Shown here one piece after another: positions 43,622 through 52,607 of a stretch of DNA of 64,000 nucleotides. The position numbers and the translations under genes are program-made. The notes below the pieces were generated by a model, which did no database searches, was not told where the DNA came from, and was given only the letters and a program-made list of their open reading frames with translations. The stretch's first letter is position 1. Every line of letters begins with the position of its first letter. The DNA comes from SLHU01 sp009929975 (lineage in GTDB: Bacteria; Bacillota; Clostridia; Saccharofermentanales; UBA5734): assembly GCA_040776905.1 (NCBI GenBank), contig JAXGZQ010000001.1, forward strand, positions 1,426,001 to 1,490,000, read 5' to 3'.

Positions 43622-43847
43622 AGCAACAATTCAAATGGAAACACTGATCTGTCCGTCATGTGTGCAGAAAATTGAGAAGGCAACGAAATCTCTGGACGGA
43701 GTCGATAAAGAGAGCGTCAAAGTCCTGTTTAACTCAAGCAAAGTCAAGTTCGACTTCGATGCCGATATACTGTCTCTGGAAGACGTGGAGAAGGCGATCA
43801 CGGCACTGGGCTTTGAGATCATAAAATCTCAGGCGAAGGCAAAATAA
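43614..43847 (+). CDS. Heavy-metal-associated (HMA) chaperone
   Basis: 77 residues, single HMA fold with the metal-binding motif CPSC (Cys13, Cys16) in METLICPSCVQKIEKA. It probably delivers soft metal to, or regulates, the ATPase that it overlaps by eight bases. The ferredoxin-like pattern continues with VKVLFNSSKVKFDFD and AITALGFEI. The motif CPSC differs from the MXCXXC of copper chaperones in having Leu-Ile before the first Cys. Confidence 0.9.
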   Translation: MYKATIQMETLICPSCVQKIEKATKSLDGVDKESVKVLFNSSKVKFDFDADILSLEDVEKAITALGFEIIKSQAKAK

Positions 43848-43859
43848 ACCGTACAACAT

Positions 43860-43894
43860 AATCCCCGGGCTCGCTGATGGCTGAGTCCGGGGAT
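43860..43894. terminator. Bidirectional hairpin terminator
   Basis: ATCCCCGG-type and CCGGGGAT arms pair (43861-43894) between the convergent HMA and oxidoreductase genes. Confidence 0.7.
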
Positions 43895-43915
43895 TTACTT
43901 ATGGTGTGCCTGTTC

Positions 43916-45121
43916 TTATTGCCCCGACGCCGGGTCGCGCAGTGCGTCCGCCAGTAATGCTGGCAGTTCCAGCGTGTCGATGAACCGGTCCATCAGATCG
44001 GCCAGGCCGGGTACGACACGCCACGTGCCTTGATCATTCTGTATCAATTGATACTGGGGCGGCTGCAAGACCAGTGTCTCTGACTGCTGATGGACCGTCG
44101 CAACGACCGCGGTATGGGCGGAAGCGGTCAACAGGCCACAGACCGGTGGCGTTCCCTGGCGGACCGACTCGAGCAGGGAATCCACTTTATCGGCGACCTG
44201 ATCGGAACCGATGATCGGACCATAGTCAATCTCCTCAACAATTTCCGAGTCAGTCGACGGGTCCGAGACGGTCCGATAGCCCCGGAGCCTGTAATCCTCT
44301 ACGGTCAGACGCCCCTTGCTGTAACGGTAGTCCAGACTCGGATCCAGGGTTCGGTCCGGACTGTGGGACACGGCCAGAGCCAGTGTGACAGGCCCGGCCT
44401 GGCTGCTTTTTTCCATACGGAGCAGGGCCGTGTCAAAGGTCTCAATATCAAAAGCGCGCAGCAGGCGTGATTCAATTTTCTCAGGAATGGCAGCTTCATT
44501 CAGTGTTGAGCCGAGAAAGAAGAGCATGTTGTGCAGGTAATGCGCGGTCGCGTTGTTGAGGACGCTGTCAAACACCGGACGTCCGTCTGAACTGTACAGA
44601 TGACCCGCCCAGTGGTTGCGGTCATAATAGGCCTGGCTGCGCGGCCAGTAGACACGGGTGCGCAGCACTTGCGCGTCGCCATAGTGGCCGGCCAGGACAT
44701 CCGCTTTCGCCCGCAGGATAGCCGGACTGTAGGACCACTGATAGCCAATACCGACCTGCTTGCCCGACTGCTGCTGGCGGCCAATCAGCTGCAAAGCTTC
44801 ATTGAGTGTCGCGCACATCGGTTTTTCGCACAGGACATGGGCTCCGTGGTCCAGGGCGGCGTTGATCTGTTCCATATGGTATTGGATGGGGCTGCAAATC
44901 AACACCAGATCAGCCGGATACTGGTCCAGGCAGGTGGACAGATCGGCGAAGCACGGCCGGTCGGCCACCAGATGATCAACCGGACTGCGGTCAGCCGCAG
45001 GGTCCACCACAGCCACAAGACGCAGCGGATCACCTTTCTGTTCGCGGCTGATCAGCGATCGTACATAATTTTCGCCATAGCCGCCAATGCCGGCCAGCAC
45101 AATACGGATCACCTGACTCAT
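43916..45121 (-). CDS. Gfo/Idh/MocA-family oxidoreductase
   Basis: 401 residues. The NAD(P)-binding motif is AGIGGYGENY near the N-terminus; VLCEKPMC is the family EKP motif, and the C-terminal alpha/beta domain carries the substrate site. The family oxidises or epimerises sugars, inositols or glycosides. Its start overlaps the stop of the sugar isomerase gene by four bases, so the two are coupled and probably act on the same compound. Confidence 0.88.
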   Translation of the reverse strand: MSQVIRIVLAGIGGYGENYVRSLISREQKGDPLRLVAVVDPAADRSPVDHLVADRPCFADLSTCLDQYPADLVLICSPIQYHMEQINAALDHGAHVLCEKPMCATLNEALQLIGRQQQSGKQVGIGYQWSYSPAILRAKADVLAGHYGDAQVLRTRVYWPRSQAYYDRNHWAGHLYSSDGRPVFDSVLNNATAHYLHNMLFFLGSTLNEAAIPEKIESRLLRAFDIETFDTALLRMEKSSQAGPVTLALAVSHSPDRTLDPSLDYRYSKGRLTVEDYRLRGYRTVSDPSTDSEIVEEIDYGPIIGSDQVADKVDSLLESVRQGTPPVCGLLTASAHTAVVATVHQQSETLVLQPPQYQLIQNDQGTWRVVPGLADLMDRFIDTLELPALLADALRDPASGQ

Positions 45122-45921
45122 GATAATTCTCCTTCAAAGCGGCGCAGAAAATGCCTGTTTTTCCGACTGTTCTCAAGCAGTGGCGGACCGTGGGTTTCAA
45201 TACTCATCGGTATCTGCCGGTGGCTGCTCAGCATCGCCGGCAGTAATTCGTCCCAGCCCACCTGGCCCTCTCCCAGCCGGCACCAGCGATGGTCGCTGCC
45301 CTGCACCTGCACGTCTTTCAGATGGATGTTCTCGATCCACGGCAGCAACCGCCGGAAAGTCTCAGGATCAGCGGTGCCTCCGGCGTCGACAAAGTTGGCC
45401 GCGTCAAAATTGAGACGCAGGCCTGTCGGGGACAGGTCGCGCAGTAGTCTCAGGATGGCCTCCTCCGTATCCACCCACCAGCCGCGTTCATTCTCAATAC
45501 AGAGTATCAGGCCACGCCGTCCGGCCTCCAGACTCATGGCTCCCAAATGATCGAGGACCTCGCTGTACGAAGCGGCATCGTCATCCGGTGAGCGTTTGAC
45601 GGCGAACGTGATGACGCGCCGGACGCCCAGTTGTTCAGCCAGATCGAGCGTACGGCTGAAGCGCAGGGCCTGTTTCGCGGCATCAGCATCCCGCAGGCCG
45701 CACTTCCACGTCCCCGGTGACAGCGCGCTGATCGAAAGGCCGAGCTGAGTCGTTCTGGCCAGAATCGCTTCGGCTTCCGTTGGCTCCAGGTCTGGGATGC
45801 GCCGGCCCTGGCCGCAGCCCCTGATCTCGACCGCGTGCAGACCCCAGTCAGCCACGGCTGTCAGGGCGTCCAGCGGATCAGCGCATACTTCATCTGTGAT
45901 GATTCCCCAATATGGTTTCAT
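45118..45921 (-). CDS. Sugar phosphate isomerase/epimerase-like TIM barrel
   Basis: 267 residues of the AP-endonuclease-2-like fold. VEIRGCGQGRR, LCIENERGWWVD, LRLNFDAANFVDAG, ENIHLKDVQ and a final SIETHGP supply the usual metal ligands (Glu, Asp, His, Glu). Such proteins isomerise or epimerise keto-sugars and commonly pair with Gfo/Idh/MocA enzymes, as here. AAGGGGATC precedes ATG 45921. Confidence 0.87.
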   Translation of the reverse strand: MKPYWGIITDEVCADPLDALTAVADWGLHAVEIRGCGQGRRIPDLEPTEAEAILARTTQLGLSISALSPGTWKCGLRDADAAKQALRFSRTLDLAEQLGVRRVITFAVKRSPDDDAASYSEVLDHLGAMSLEAGRRGLILCIENERGWWVDTEEAILRLLRDLSPTGLRLNFDAANFVDAGGTADPETFRRLLPWIENIHLKDVQVQGSDHRWCRLGEGQVGWDELLPAMLSSHRQIPMSIETHGPPLLENSRKNRHFLRRFEGELS

Positions 45922-45959
45922 ACGATCCCCTTGTGTTTGTTCCGAGCACGGCCTGACGA

Positions 45960-47099
45960 TCAGCCGAGCAGCCGTTCCGCCTCAGCCATATTCTGAATGA
46001 TCTCAACACCGAAAGGACAGCGCACCTCACACTGGCCGCAGGCGATGCAGTCTTTGCCGGTGGCGCTTAAGGCCTGATAATGCGAGCGCACAGAGGGCGG
46101 CACATGGTCCGGATCGAGTCTGGCGATATCAAGATATTTAGTGACGGTGGCGATGTCGATTCCGACGGGACAGGGCTGGCAGTGGCTGCAGTAAACACAG
46201 TGGCCGCGGAAATCATTACGCAGCGAACCGAGGACTTCGGCATAGTCGAGTTCATCATCGCTCATCTCGAGATAGCGCATGGCGTCCAGGACCTCGGCCC
46301 GGCTCTTGCAGCCGAGCATCACGCTGGCAACCGCGGGGCGCGTCAGCGCATAGTGCATGCACTGCTGAACCGTCAGGGGCTGGGCAAACGGGGTATGCTC
46401 CGGAGAGATCAGTTTGCCGGCGCCCAGGGTCTTCATGACGGTGATGCCGATCTGCTTTTGCTCGCACAGTTGGTACAGTTCGGTTCGCTTGGGATCAATA
46501 CCCCGGAACAGGTCGGCACCGAAGCCCTTGTCCGAATGGTCAAAGACATATTCGCCGGCCGGCAGCATATCGAAGGCTGGATTGATGCTGAACAGCATCA
46601 TCTCCGGCAGCCCGGTCTTGATCGCTCGGATCGCGGTCTGCGGATTATGCGAGCTGAAGCCGATATGGCCGATATCACCATTTTGTTTGAGCTTTTGCAC
46701 ATAATCGGCGAACCCGGTTTCAAAAACACCCTTGTAATCATCTTCAGAATCGATGAAAAACATCATGCCGAAATCAATCCGGCCGAAGATACGGAGCAGA
46801 TCCTCAAAATAGCGTTTGACCACCGGCAGGTCGCGGGAGATGTCGTACTGCTGGTTGATGTCCGTCGATCCGATATGTCCCTGAATCAAGGCATCTTTGC
46901 GGCGGCTGCCCAGGGCTTTGGCGATATTTTCCCGGACCTCTTTTCCCGGCATGAAGACATCCAGCAGGTTGATCCCGCATTCCAGCGCGGCATGGATGGT
47001 GTCCTCTACCTGTTCGTAGGGTTTGTTGTCCAGATGCTCACAGCCAAGCCCCACGATGCTGGCTTTCTGACCGGTCCTGCCGATTTCCCGATATCTCAT
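45960..47099 (-). CDS. Aldo/keto reductase with C-terminal 2[4Fe-4S] domain
   Basis: 379 residues. An aldo/keto-reductase barrel (RYREIGRTGQKASIVGLGCE, GHIGFSSHNPQTAIRAI) is followed by a ferredoxin-like domain. Its two Cys clusters are CVYCSHCQPCP (301-311) and CIACGQCEVRCP (351-362). The iron-sulfur centres suggest electron transfer to or from a ferredoxin-linked partner. GGAGGACTGT precedes ATG 47099; the frame extends upstream without an RBS. The Nudix gene ends two bases before this start. Confidence 0.88.
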   Translation of the reverse strand: MRYREIGRTGQKASIVGLGCEHLDNKPYEQVEDTIHAALECGINLLDVFMPGKEVRENIAKALGSRRKDALIQGHIGSTDINQQYDISRDLPVVKRYFEDLLRIFGRIDFGMMFFIDSEDDYKGVFETGFADYVQKLKQNGDIGHIGFSSHNPQTAIRAIKTGLPEMMLFSINPAFDMLPAGEYVFDHSDKGFGADLFRGIDPKRTELYQLCEQKQIGITVMKTLGAGKLISPEHTPFAQPLTVQQCMHYALTRPAVASVMLGCKSRAEVLDAMRYLEMSDDELDYAEVLGSLRNDFRGHCVYCSHCQPCPVGIDIATVTKYLDIARLDPDHVPPSVRSHYQALSATGKDCIACGQCEVRCPFGVEIIQNMAEAERLLG

Positions 47100-47101
47100 A
47101 A

Positions 47102-47569
47102 TTACAGTCCTCCTTGTTTTTCGCTTTGATTCGCCTTGATCCATTCCACGATTTTAGCAGCGCGGCTTTCCATCACAGGGAGATTGTCCAGGCTGAAGAA
47201 CTTCAGCTCGTGACTTTCTCCGTCGTTGATTCGCAGCGTGCCGGTCACATGTTTCGCTGAATAGAGAGCGATCACCGAGTACAGCTCGTCGCCGTTCGGA
47301 TACCTGAAATAATAATCCTGTCCGGATAAAACAGTGAGCAGTTCGAAGTGATCTGCCTGAAGTCCGGTTTCTTCATACAGTTCCCGTGCGGCGGTCTCCT
47401 GCAGATTTTCACCCAGTTCGGTTCCGCCGCCGGGTATTCCCCATGTCTTTGTATCTGAACGCAGATTCAGCAGGAGTTCATGATCTTCATTATAGACAAG
47501 AATGGTTGCGCCTGCAGAAAGCAACGGTCTGTTCCCGACGATTCTTCTCAGTTCACTTAAGTATCCCAC
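47102..47569 (-). CDS. Nudix hydrolase
   Basis: 155 residues. A complete Nudix box GGTELGENLQETAARELYEE-TG supplies the Mg-binding Glu residues for hydrolysis of a nucleoside diphosphate-linked compound. GIPGG precedes it, and SVIALYSAKHV follows. RBS before ATG 47569 is weak. The gene is immediately upstream of the aldo/keto reductase gene, and shares a divergent promoter region with the nucleoside phosphorylase gene, so a nucleotide or sugar-nucleotide substrate is plausible. Confidence 0.87.
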   Translation of the reverse strand: MGYLSELRRIVGNRPLLSAGATILVYNEDHELLLNLRSDTKTWGIPGGGTELGENLQETAARELYEETGLQADHFELLTVLSGQDYYFRYPNGDELYSVIALYSAKHVTGTLRINDGESHELKFFSLDNLPVMESRAAKIVEWIKANQSEKQGGL

Positions 47570-47615
47570 CTGATCACCTGATCTTCCTTGACTGCTTTCG
47601 ATCCTGATCTATCGT

Positions 47616-47719
47616 TTATTATAGCGAAAAGAATCTGCATTCGTTCATCAATCGTATTCGTTTCGTTTCTAGCTGTGGCTGGCCAAACGAATTGACGTCG
47701 GCTTGATATGCGGTAGAAT
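47616..47719. promoter_or_regulatory. Divergent promoters: Nudix / phosphorylase
   Basis: Plus strand: TTGACG (47692-47697), 16 bases, TAGAAT (47714-47719), reading to the phosphorylase gene. Minus strand: TATAAT complement at 47616-47621, reading to the Nudix gene. Confidence 0.5.
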
Positions 47720-47788
47720 AAGCAGAAACAGACGCAATCCGAACGGCATAAGACAGACCAGCGCATCGAGGCATCAGGGGGTAGGCCA

Positions 47789-48559
47789 ATGTTTGAGAAA
47801 AGGGAATTTCCCATACTGGAGTTTGACAGCAGCCCGAGGGCAAAAATAGAACCATCCAATGTCGTGGCAGCCATTGACGTTCCGGAATACTGTGTCATCA
47901 CGTTCTTTGGTGATGTGATTGAGACCATGCGCCAATCCGGCAAGCTCACGCAGATCGCGACATTTTATACCGCGACGGTTCATTTGCCGATTTATGAAAC
48001 GGAATATCAGGGCAAAAGAGTGGGCATTGTCCAGGGTTTTCTCGGTGCCGCGGGTGCGGCCGCGCAGTTGGAAGAACTGATTGCGATGGGCTTTGCCAAG
48101 TTCATTGTCTGTGGTGCGGCCGGCGTCCTGCAAAAGGGCATTCAAGTCGGCCATCTGGTTGTTCCGTATTCGGCGGTTCGGGATGAGGGTGTCTCCTACC
48201 ACTATATCGAACCCTCAAGAGAGATCGAGTGCAATCATCAGGCGATCCGTGTGATTGAAGAACATCTGCAGGCCAAGAATATACCGTTTATCAAAGCGAA
48301 GACCTGGACGACGGACGCGTTTTACCGGGAGACAGAGGACAAAATCGCCCTGCGGGTTTCAGAAGGATGCGTGACCGTTGAGATGGAAGCTGCCGCGTTT
48401 TTCGCCGTTTCCAAATTCCGCGATGTCGTCTTAGGCCAGGTGTTATTTGGTGGAGATGACTTAAGCGGCGTGGAATGGGATTCACGTTCGTGGAACAGCC
48501 GCGAGGAGATCAGGAAAAATCTCGTGGAGATCTCGTTTGATATCTGTCTGCAGTTATAG
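47789..48559 (+). CDS. Nucleoside phosphorylase family protein
   Basis: 256 residues of the PNP_UDP_1 fold. VGIVQGFLGAAGAAAQLEEL, KFIVCGAAGVLQKGIQVGHL, then VTVEMEAAAFFAVSKFR (the ribose/base-binding Met-Glu-Met-like loop, here MEA) and FGGDDLSG. It would split a nucleoside with phosphate in purine or pyrimidine salvage. Base preference cannot be set. It reads away from the Nudix gene. Confidence 0.85.
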   Translation: MFEKREFPILEFDSSPRAKIEPSNVVAAIDVPEYCVITFFGDVIETMRQSGKLTQIATFYTATVHLPIYETEYQGKRVGIVQGFLGAAGAAAQLEELIAMGFAKFIVCGAAGVLQKGIQVGHLVVPYSAVRDEGVSYHYIEPSREIECNHQAIRVIEEHLQAKNIPFIKAKTWTTDAFYRETEDKIALRVSEGCVTVEMEAAAFFAVSKFRDVVLGQVLFGGDDLSGVEWDSRSWNSREEIRKNLVEISFDICLQL

Positions 48560-48631
48560 CCTTCACAACGACTGGTACCTGCCATACAGGACAGACAGAG
48601 GGTATCCCCCTAAGAAAGATCGTGAGATGGG

Positions 48632-49360
48632 ATGGATTTAAAGAACTATACAGATGATTGTTTTGTCTATATACCGTCCTCGGAAGTGTTGATCAGAGAT
48701 TATGTAGATCATGTAAAGTCGATCAGCTCAGACTACAAACTGGGTATCCCGGGTAACCCGTCAGGCAAGGAAGTTATTGAGAAAACAGTCACGGTAGTGG
48801 CCTTCAGGATATCCAAGATTCCAGTGACGAATGAATTCTATCATCTCGTTCTTGGTACAACGGGCGGCGAGTCCGAAAAAGACAAACCCGTCACGGATGT
48901 GAACTGGTTTGAGACCGTCACATTCTGCAATCGTTTGTCAGACGCGCTGAATCTGGATAAATACTATCTGATCAGCGGACAGTCGGTTGAGAGAAACCTG
49001 AACGCGCAAGGCTTCAGATTGCCGACGGACGCGGAATGGCAATTGGCAGCTCAGGCAGGAGAGCAGCAATATAGATATGGCAACCTTGATGATATTGGCT
49101 GGTATGATCGGAATTCTGACGGCATGAAGCATGGGACCGCATTAAAAGATCAAAACAGCTTTGGCTTATACGATATGCTAGGCAATGTCTGGGAATGGTG
49201 TTGGGATCGATACGATATTGATCGATATGGCGATTATCGACTCTTCAGAGGAGGCAGCTGGGCCAGCGATGAAAGAGCATGCGGGTCAACAGTCAGAAGA
49301 AAGAGCTCACCGGAATTCAAGATCGATGATCTGGGATTCAGGCTGGCCCGAAATGGCTAG
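48632..49360 (+). CDS. SUMF1/formylglycine-generating-enzyme-like protein
   Basis: 242 residues. Family blocks: PVTNEFYHLVLG, PVTDVNWFETVTFCNRLS, GFRLPTDAEWQLAAQAG, GLYDMLGNVWEWCWDRYD and LFRGGSWASDERACGSTVRR, ending LGFRLAR. In anaerobic Firmicutes many members are not sulfatase activators; the paired catalytic Cys of true FGE enzymes is not evident, and no sulfatase gene is in the window. ATG 48632 has GTGAGATGGG upstream. Confidence 0.82.
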   Translation: MDLKNYTDDCFVYIPSSEVLIRDYVDHVKSISSDYKLGIPGNPSGKEVIEKTVTVVAFRISKIPVTNEFYHLVLGTTGGESEKDKPVTDVNWFETVTFCNRLSDALNLDKYYLISGQSVERNLNAQGFRLPTDAEWQLAAQAGEQQYRYGNLDDIGWYDRNSDGMKHGTALKDQNSFGLYDMLGNVWEWCWDRYDIDRYGDYRLFRGGSWASDERACGSTVRRKSSPEFKIDDLGFRLARNG

Positions 49361-49391
49361 ATGGTTTGACAATAGATAACCTGATCGTCAT

Positions 49392-50168
49392 TTAACTTCG
49401 CATCGCGATGAATGAGTTTTCGATTCGGCCCTTTTCGCCGAATCCGATGTCAGGTCTCAGATAGTCATAGACCAGTAGATGTTCTTTGTTGCGCGGAGCC
49501 TCGCGGATAACGTGACCATTCACATCAAAAACAGCGGTCGGGGCTGTCTGGAAATCTGAAATACTATTGATCGATACAACTGTCATGACATTTTCGACGG
49601 CGCGGGTCAGCAGGTGCGATTTGATGATCTGGTATCGCTCGGGAGAATCCTGGGCAGAAACATCACAGAAGCTGACGAAACACAATTCAGCCTGTGCCTC
49701 AAACAGTTCCCGGAAGTATTCGGGGAATCGGACTTCAAAACAGATGCGAAATCCCACTTTGATGTCGTCAATATCAAAAACACCAAGTGCTGAGCCTCGT
49801 TCAAAATGGTCCAGATCCCAGCCCCACAAGGCCCGCTTGTCATAGTTTCCGATAATCGTTCCCTCGGGTGAAATCAGACGAATGGAGTTATAGCGCCTGG
49901 AATCTTCCTGCCGTATCATACCGAGTGCGATGTACAGATGGTTCTCTTGCGCCAGCTGGCAAACCAGATCCAATCGATTCTCCAGTGCTGTGATATCTAT
50001 TTGATTGATGTCAGGTGTTTCAACAGGAGGATACCCGCAGGCTGCACATTCGTGAAAAACAAGCAGACGGACATTTTCTCTGGCCGCTTGCTTGATGCCC
50101 CGGCTGATCGCCGCGAAATTCGCATCGATATCCGATCCGCTACTGAACTGGAAAACACCGACTTTCAT
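49392..50168 (-). CDS. Nitrilase-superfamily amidohydrolase
   Basis: 258 residues. The catalytic triad is Glu40 (VFHECAACG), Lys111 (NYDKRALWG) and Cys143 (FRICFEVRFPE). It hydrolyses a carbon-nitrogen bond of an amide or carbamoyl compound. Normal length for the family. GGGGGTGATGATG precedes ATG 50168. It is divergent from the GH3 gene. Substrate unknown. Confidence 0.9.
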   Translation of the reverse strand: MKVGVFQFSSGSDIDANFAAISRGIKQAARENVRLLVFHECAACGYPPVETPDINQIDITALENRLDLVCQLAQENHLYIALGMIRQEDSRRYNSIRLISPEGTIIGNYDKRALWGWDLDHFERGSALGVFDIDDIKVGFRICFEVRFPEYFRELFEAQAELCFVSFCDVSAQDSPERYQIIKSHLLTRAVENVMTVVSINSISDFQTAPTAVFDVNGHVIREAPRNKEHLLVYDYLRPDIGFGEKGRIENSFIAMRS

Positions 50169-50299
50169 GCATCATCACCCCCTTCAATAGTATACTGTAA
50201 GGAAGAACAAGCGAATGATTTTTTTTGGATGTATACGATACAAAAGACGCCTGGAGCCACAGACGTCTGACACAATCACAACTTGGAGGAACTGCTGCC

Positions 50300-52540
50300 A
50301 TGAATCCTTATCAGGATGTTTCCCTTGCTCCTGCCGAGCGGGCACGCGATCTGCTTGACCGCCTGACACTGCGGGAAAAGGTCGGCCAGCTGAACCAGCG
50401 GCTCTACGGCTTTCAAAGTGTACAGCGAAGCGGCGATACATTGAGTATCAACGAGGAAACACTCGCGGAGATCCGCCATTTTGGCGGATTAGGGACGCTT
50501 TACGGACTCTACCGCGCTGATCCCTGGTCCGGCCGGACACAGGATAATGGGATCACACCGGAACTGGCCGCTAAAGCCTATAACCTTGTGCAGCGTGCGG
50601 TGCTTGAGCAGTCCCGTTTTGGCATTCCGGCACTGCTCAGCGAAGAGTGTCCGCATGGCCATCAGGCGCTGGGCGGCTACCTGCTGCCGGTCAATCTGGC
50701 GATGGGGGCGACGTTTGACCCGCAGCTGGTCGAGCAAGCGTTCGCGGTCTGCGGCCGGCAATTGAAAAGCATGGGCACGGATTTCGCGTTGATGTCGGTG
50801 CTGGACATGCTGCGCGACCCCCGCTGGGGCCGCAGTGAGGAATGCTACAGTGAAGATCCTTATCTGGCATCCCGCCTGGCGGCGGCGGCGGTACGCGGCT
50901 GCCGCAGTGCTGGTGTCGAGGTGGTGGCCAAGCATCTGTGTGCCCAAGGGGAGACGACGGGCGGAGTGAACGCCAGTGCCGCACGGATCGGCCCACGCGA
51001 GCTGCGCGAGATCCATCTGCCGGCCGTTGAGGCCGCGGTGGCCGCAGGCGCCCGGGGCTTTATGGCCGCCTATAATGAAATCGACGGTGTTCCCTGCCAT
51101 GCCAACAGCTGGCTGTTGCGGGACTATCTGCGCGATGAACTGGGATTTGCAGGCATCGTCATGGCCGACGGCGGCGCGATCGATCGGCTGGATCTGCTGA
51201 CCGGCGATCACCGCCGCTCTGGTGCGCTGGCATTGGCGAGCGGTGTGGATATCAGTCTCTGGGATACGGGCTTCTCACTGCTGGATGAGGCGGTTGAGCG
51301 CGGCGAGGTATCAGAAGACCTGGTTGACGAAGCCGTTCTGCGGGTCCTGACACTGAAATTCGAGCGCGGGCTGTTCGAACATCCCTTCCTGCCGGAGGAC
51401 ACAGCGATCCAACCCTTTGAGATCAGCCACTATCCGCAGAGCCTTGAGCTGGCGCGGCACAGTGCGGTTCTTTTGAAAAATAGCGATCGTCTTTTGCCGA
51501 TCCGTCCGGAGAATTATCCGCATGTCGCCCTGATCGGACCAAATGCCGATAACCTGTACAATCAATTGGGCGACTATACACCACCGACAATGGAAGGGAT
51601 GACGGTCCGCCAGGGGCTGGCGGCTCTGCTGGCTGGAAAGGCGGATTTATCCTTCGCTCAGGGCAGTGATATTCTCACCGGCAGCGACAGGCAGATCCGT
51701 GAAGCGGTTGATCTGGCCGTTGGCAGTGATCTTGTGGTTCTGGTGCTGGGTGGTTCCTCGAACCGGTTTGGCGATGTTCAATTTTCTGATAACGGCGCGG
51801 CCATCGTTCAGGGCGGCTTGCCGATGGACTGCGGCGAAGGTGTGGACGCTGCCGACCTCGCGCTGCCGGGGCGGCAGATGGAACTGGCTGAGGCGGTATT
51901 GGCCACTGGCAAACCGGTCATTGTCATTGTCATCGGTGGCCGTCCCTATGCCATCGAAGCGATCGCGGAAAAAGCGGCCGCCGTGCTGGTCAGTTTCTAT
52001 CCCGGTCCCTGGGGCGGGCAGGCCCTGGCTGAGATTGTGCTTGGTCAGACTGAACCCGCCGGCCGCCTGCCGGCGACACTGCCGGCCTCGGCATCGGCGC
52101 TGCCCTGCTACTACAACTACAAAGCAAGTTATGACGCGATGCGCTACCATAATAACCATAAGCCACGTTTCACCTTCGGGTCAGGCCTCAGCTATACCGG
52201 CTTCGCGTTGGATGGCGCGGAACTGACCCGTCGTTCTGACGGCGGTGTGGCGATCAGCGGCCGGCTGCGCAATACGGGATTCCGCAGTGGCTGGGCAGTT
52301 CCCATGCTGTATCTGCGCCGTGTCACCGGTGCTTATACCGCGCGAGTCCGGGAACTGTGTGCCTTTGAAAAGCTGGCTATCCCCGTTGGACAGGTTGGCG
52401 AGTTTGCTTTTGCACTGGATGCGGACGCCTTGTGCCAGCGGGACGAAAATGGTCAGTCCCTGCCGCTCGGCGGTCGAATTGAACTGCTGCTCAACGAGGG
52501 TGGGAACACGATCTGGCAGACGGAACTCGAGCTTTCGTAA
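50300..52540 (+). CDS. GH3 beta-glucosidase/beta-xylosidase type
   Basis: 746 residues, no signal peptide. GH3 N-terminal barrel with LTLREKVGQLNQRLYGF and FMAAYNEIDGVPCH, nucleophile Asp290 in IVMADGGAI; then the C-terminal alpha/beta domain with VALIGPNADNLYNQLGDYTP, and a fibronectin-III-like end (RFTFGSGLSYTGFAL). It removes terminal beta-linked glucose or xylose from oligosaccharides. AGGAGGA-like RBS GGAGG precedes ATG 50300. Confidence 0.93.
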   Translation: MNPYQDVSLAPAERARDLLDRLTLREKVGQLNQRLYGFQSVQRSGDTLSINEETLAEIRHFGGLGTLYGLYRADPWSGRTQDNGITPELAAKAYNLVQRAVLEQSRFGIPALLSEECPHGHQALGGYLLPVNLAMGATFDPQLVEQAFAVCGRQLKSMGTDFALMSVLDMLRDPRWGRSEECYSEDPYLASRLAAAAVRGCRSAGVEVVAKHLCAQGETTGGVNASAARIGPRELREIHLPAVEAAVAAGARGFMAAYNEIDGVPCHANSWLLRDYLRDELGFAGIVMADGGAIDRLDLLTGDHRRSGALALASGVDISLWDTGFSLLDEAVERGEVSEDLVDEAVLRVLTLKFERGLFEHPFLPEDTAIQPFEISHYPQSLELARHSAVLLKNSDRLLPIRPENYPHVALIGPNADNLYNQLGDYTPPTMEGMTVRQGLAALLAGKADLSFAQGSDILTGSDRQIREAVDLAVGSDLVVLVLGGSSNRFGDVQFSDNGAAIVQGGLPMDCGEGVDAADLALPGRQMELAEAVLATGKPVIVIVIGGRPYAIEAIAEKAAAVLVSFYPGPWGGQALAEIVLGQTEPAGRLPATLPASASALPCYYNYKASYDAMRYHNNHKPRFTFGSGLSYTGFALDGAELTRRSDGGVAISGRLRNTGFRSGWAVPMLYLRRVTGAYTARVRELCAFEKLAIPVGQVGEFAFALDADALCQRDENGQSLPLGGRIELLLNEGGNTIWQTELELS

Positions 52541-52555
52541 AACAGATAACGAGAA

Positions 52556-52580
52556 GACCCGCTGATCCTGTCAGCGGGTC
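52556..52580. terminator. Hairpin terminator between GH3 and DUF1080 genes
   Basis: GACCCGCTGA and TCAGCGGGTC form a perfect 10-bp stem with a five-base loop, between convergent genes. Confidence 0.8.
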
Positions 52581-52607
52581 TCCTTACGTCAGATGAACCG
52601 TATTGGA

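Noticed and set aside
44600..45550. 316-codon plus-strand frame
   Set aside because: Runs across two coupled minus-strand genes with clear family motifs.
46080..47129. 349-codon plus-strand frame opposite the aldo/keto reductase
   Set aside because: Antisense to a gene with conserved barrel and ferredoxin motifs; no RBS and no family features.
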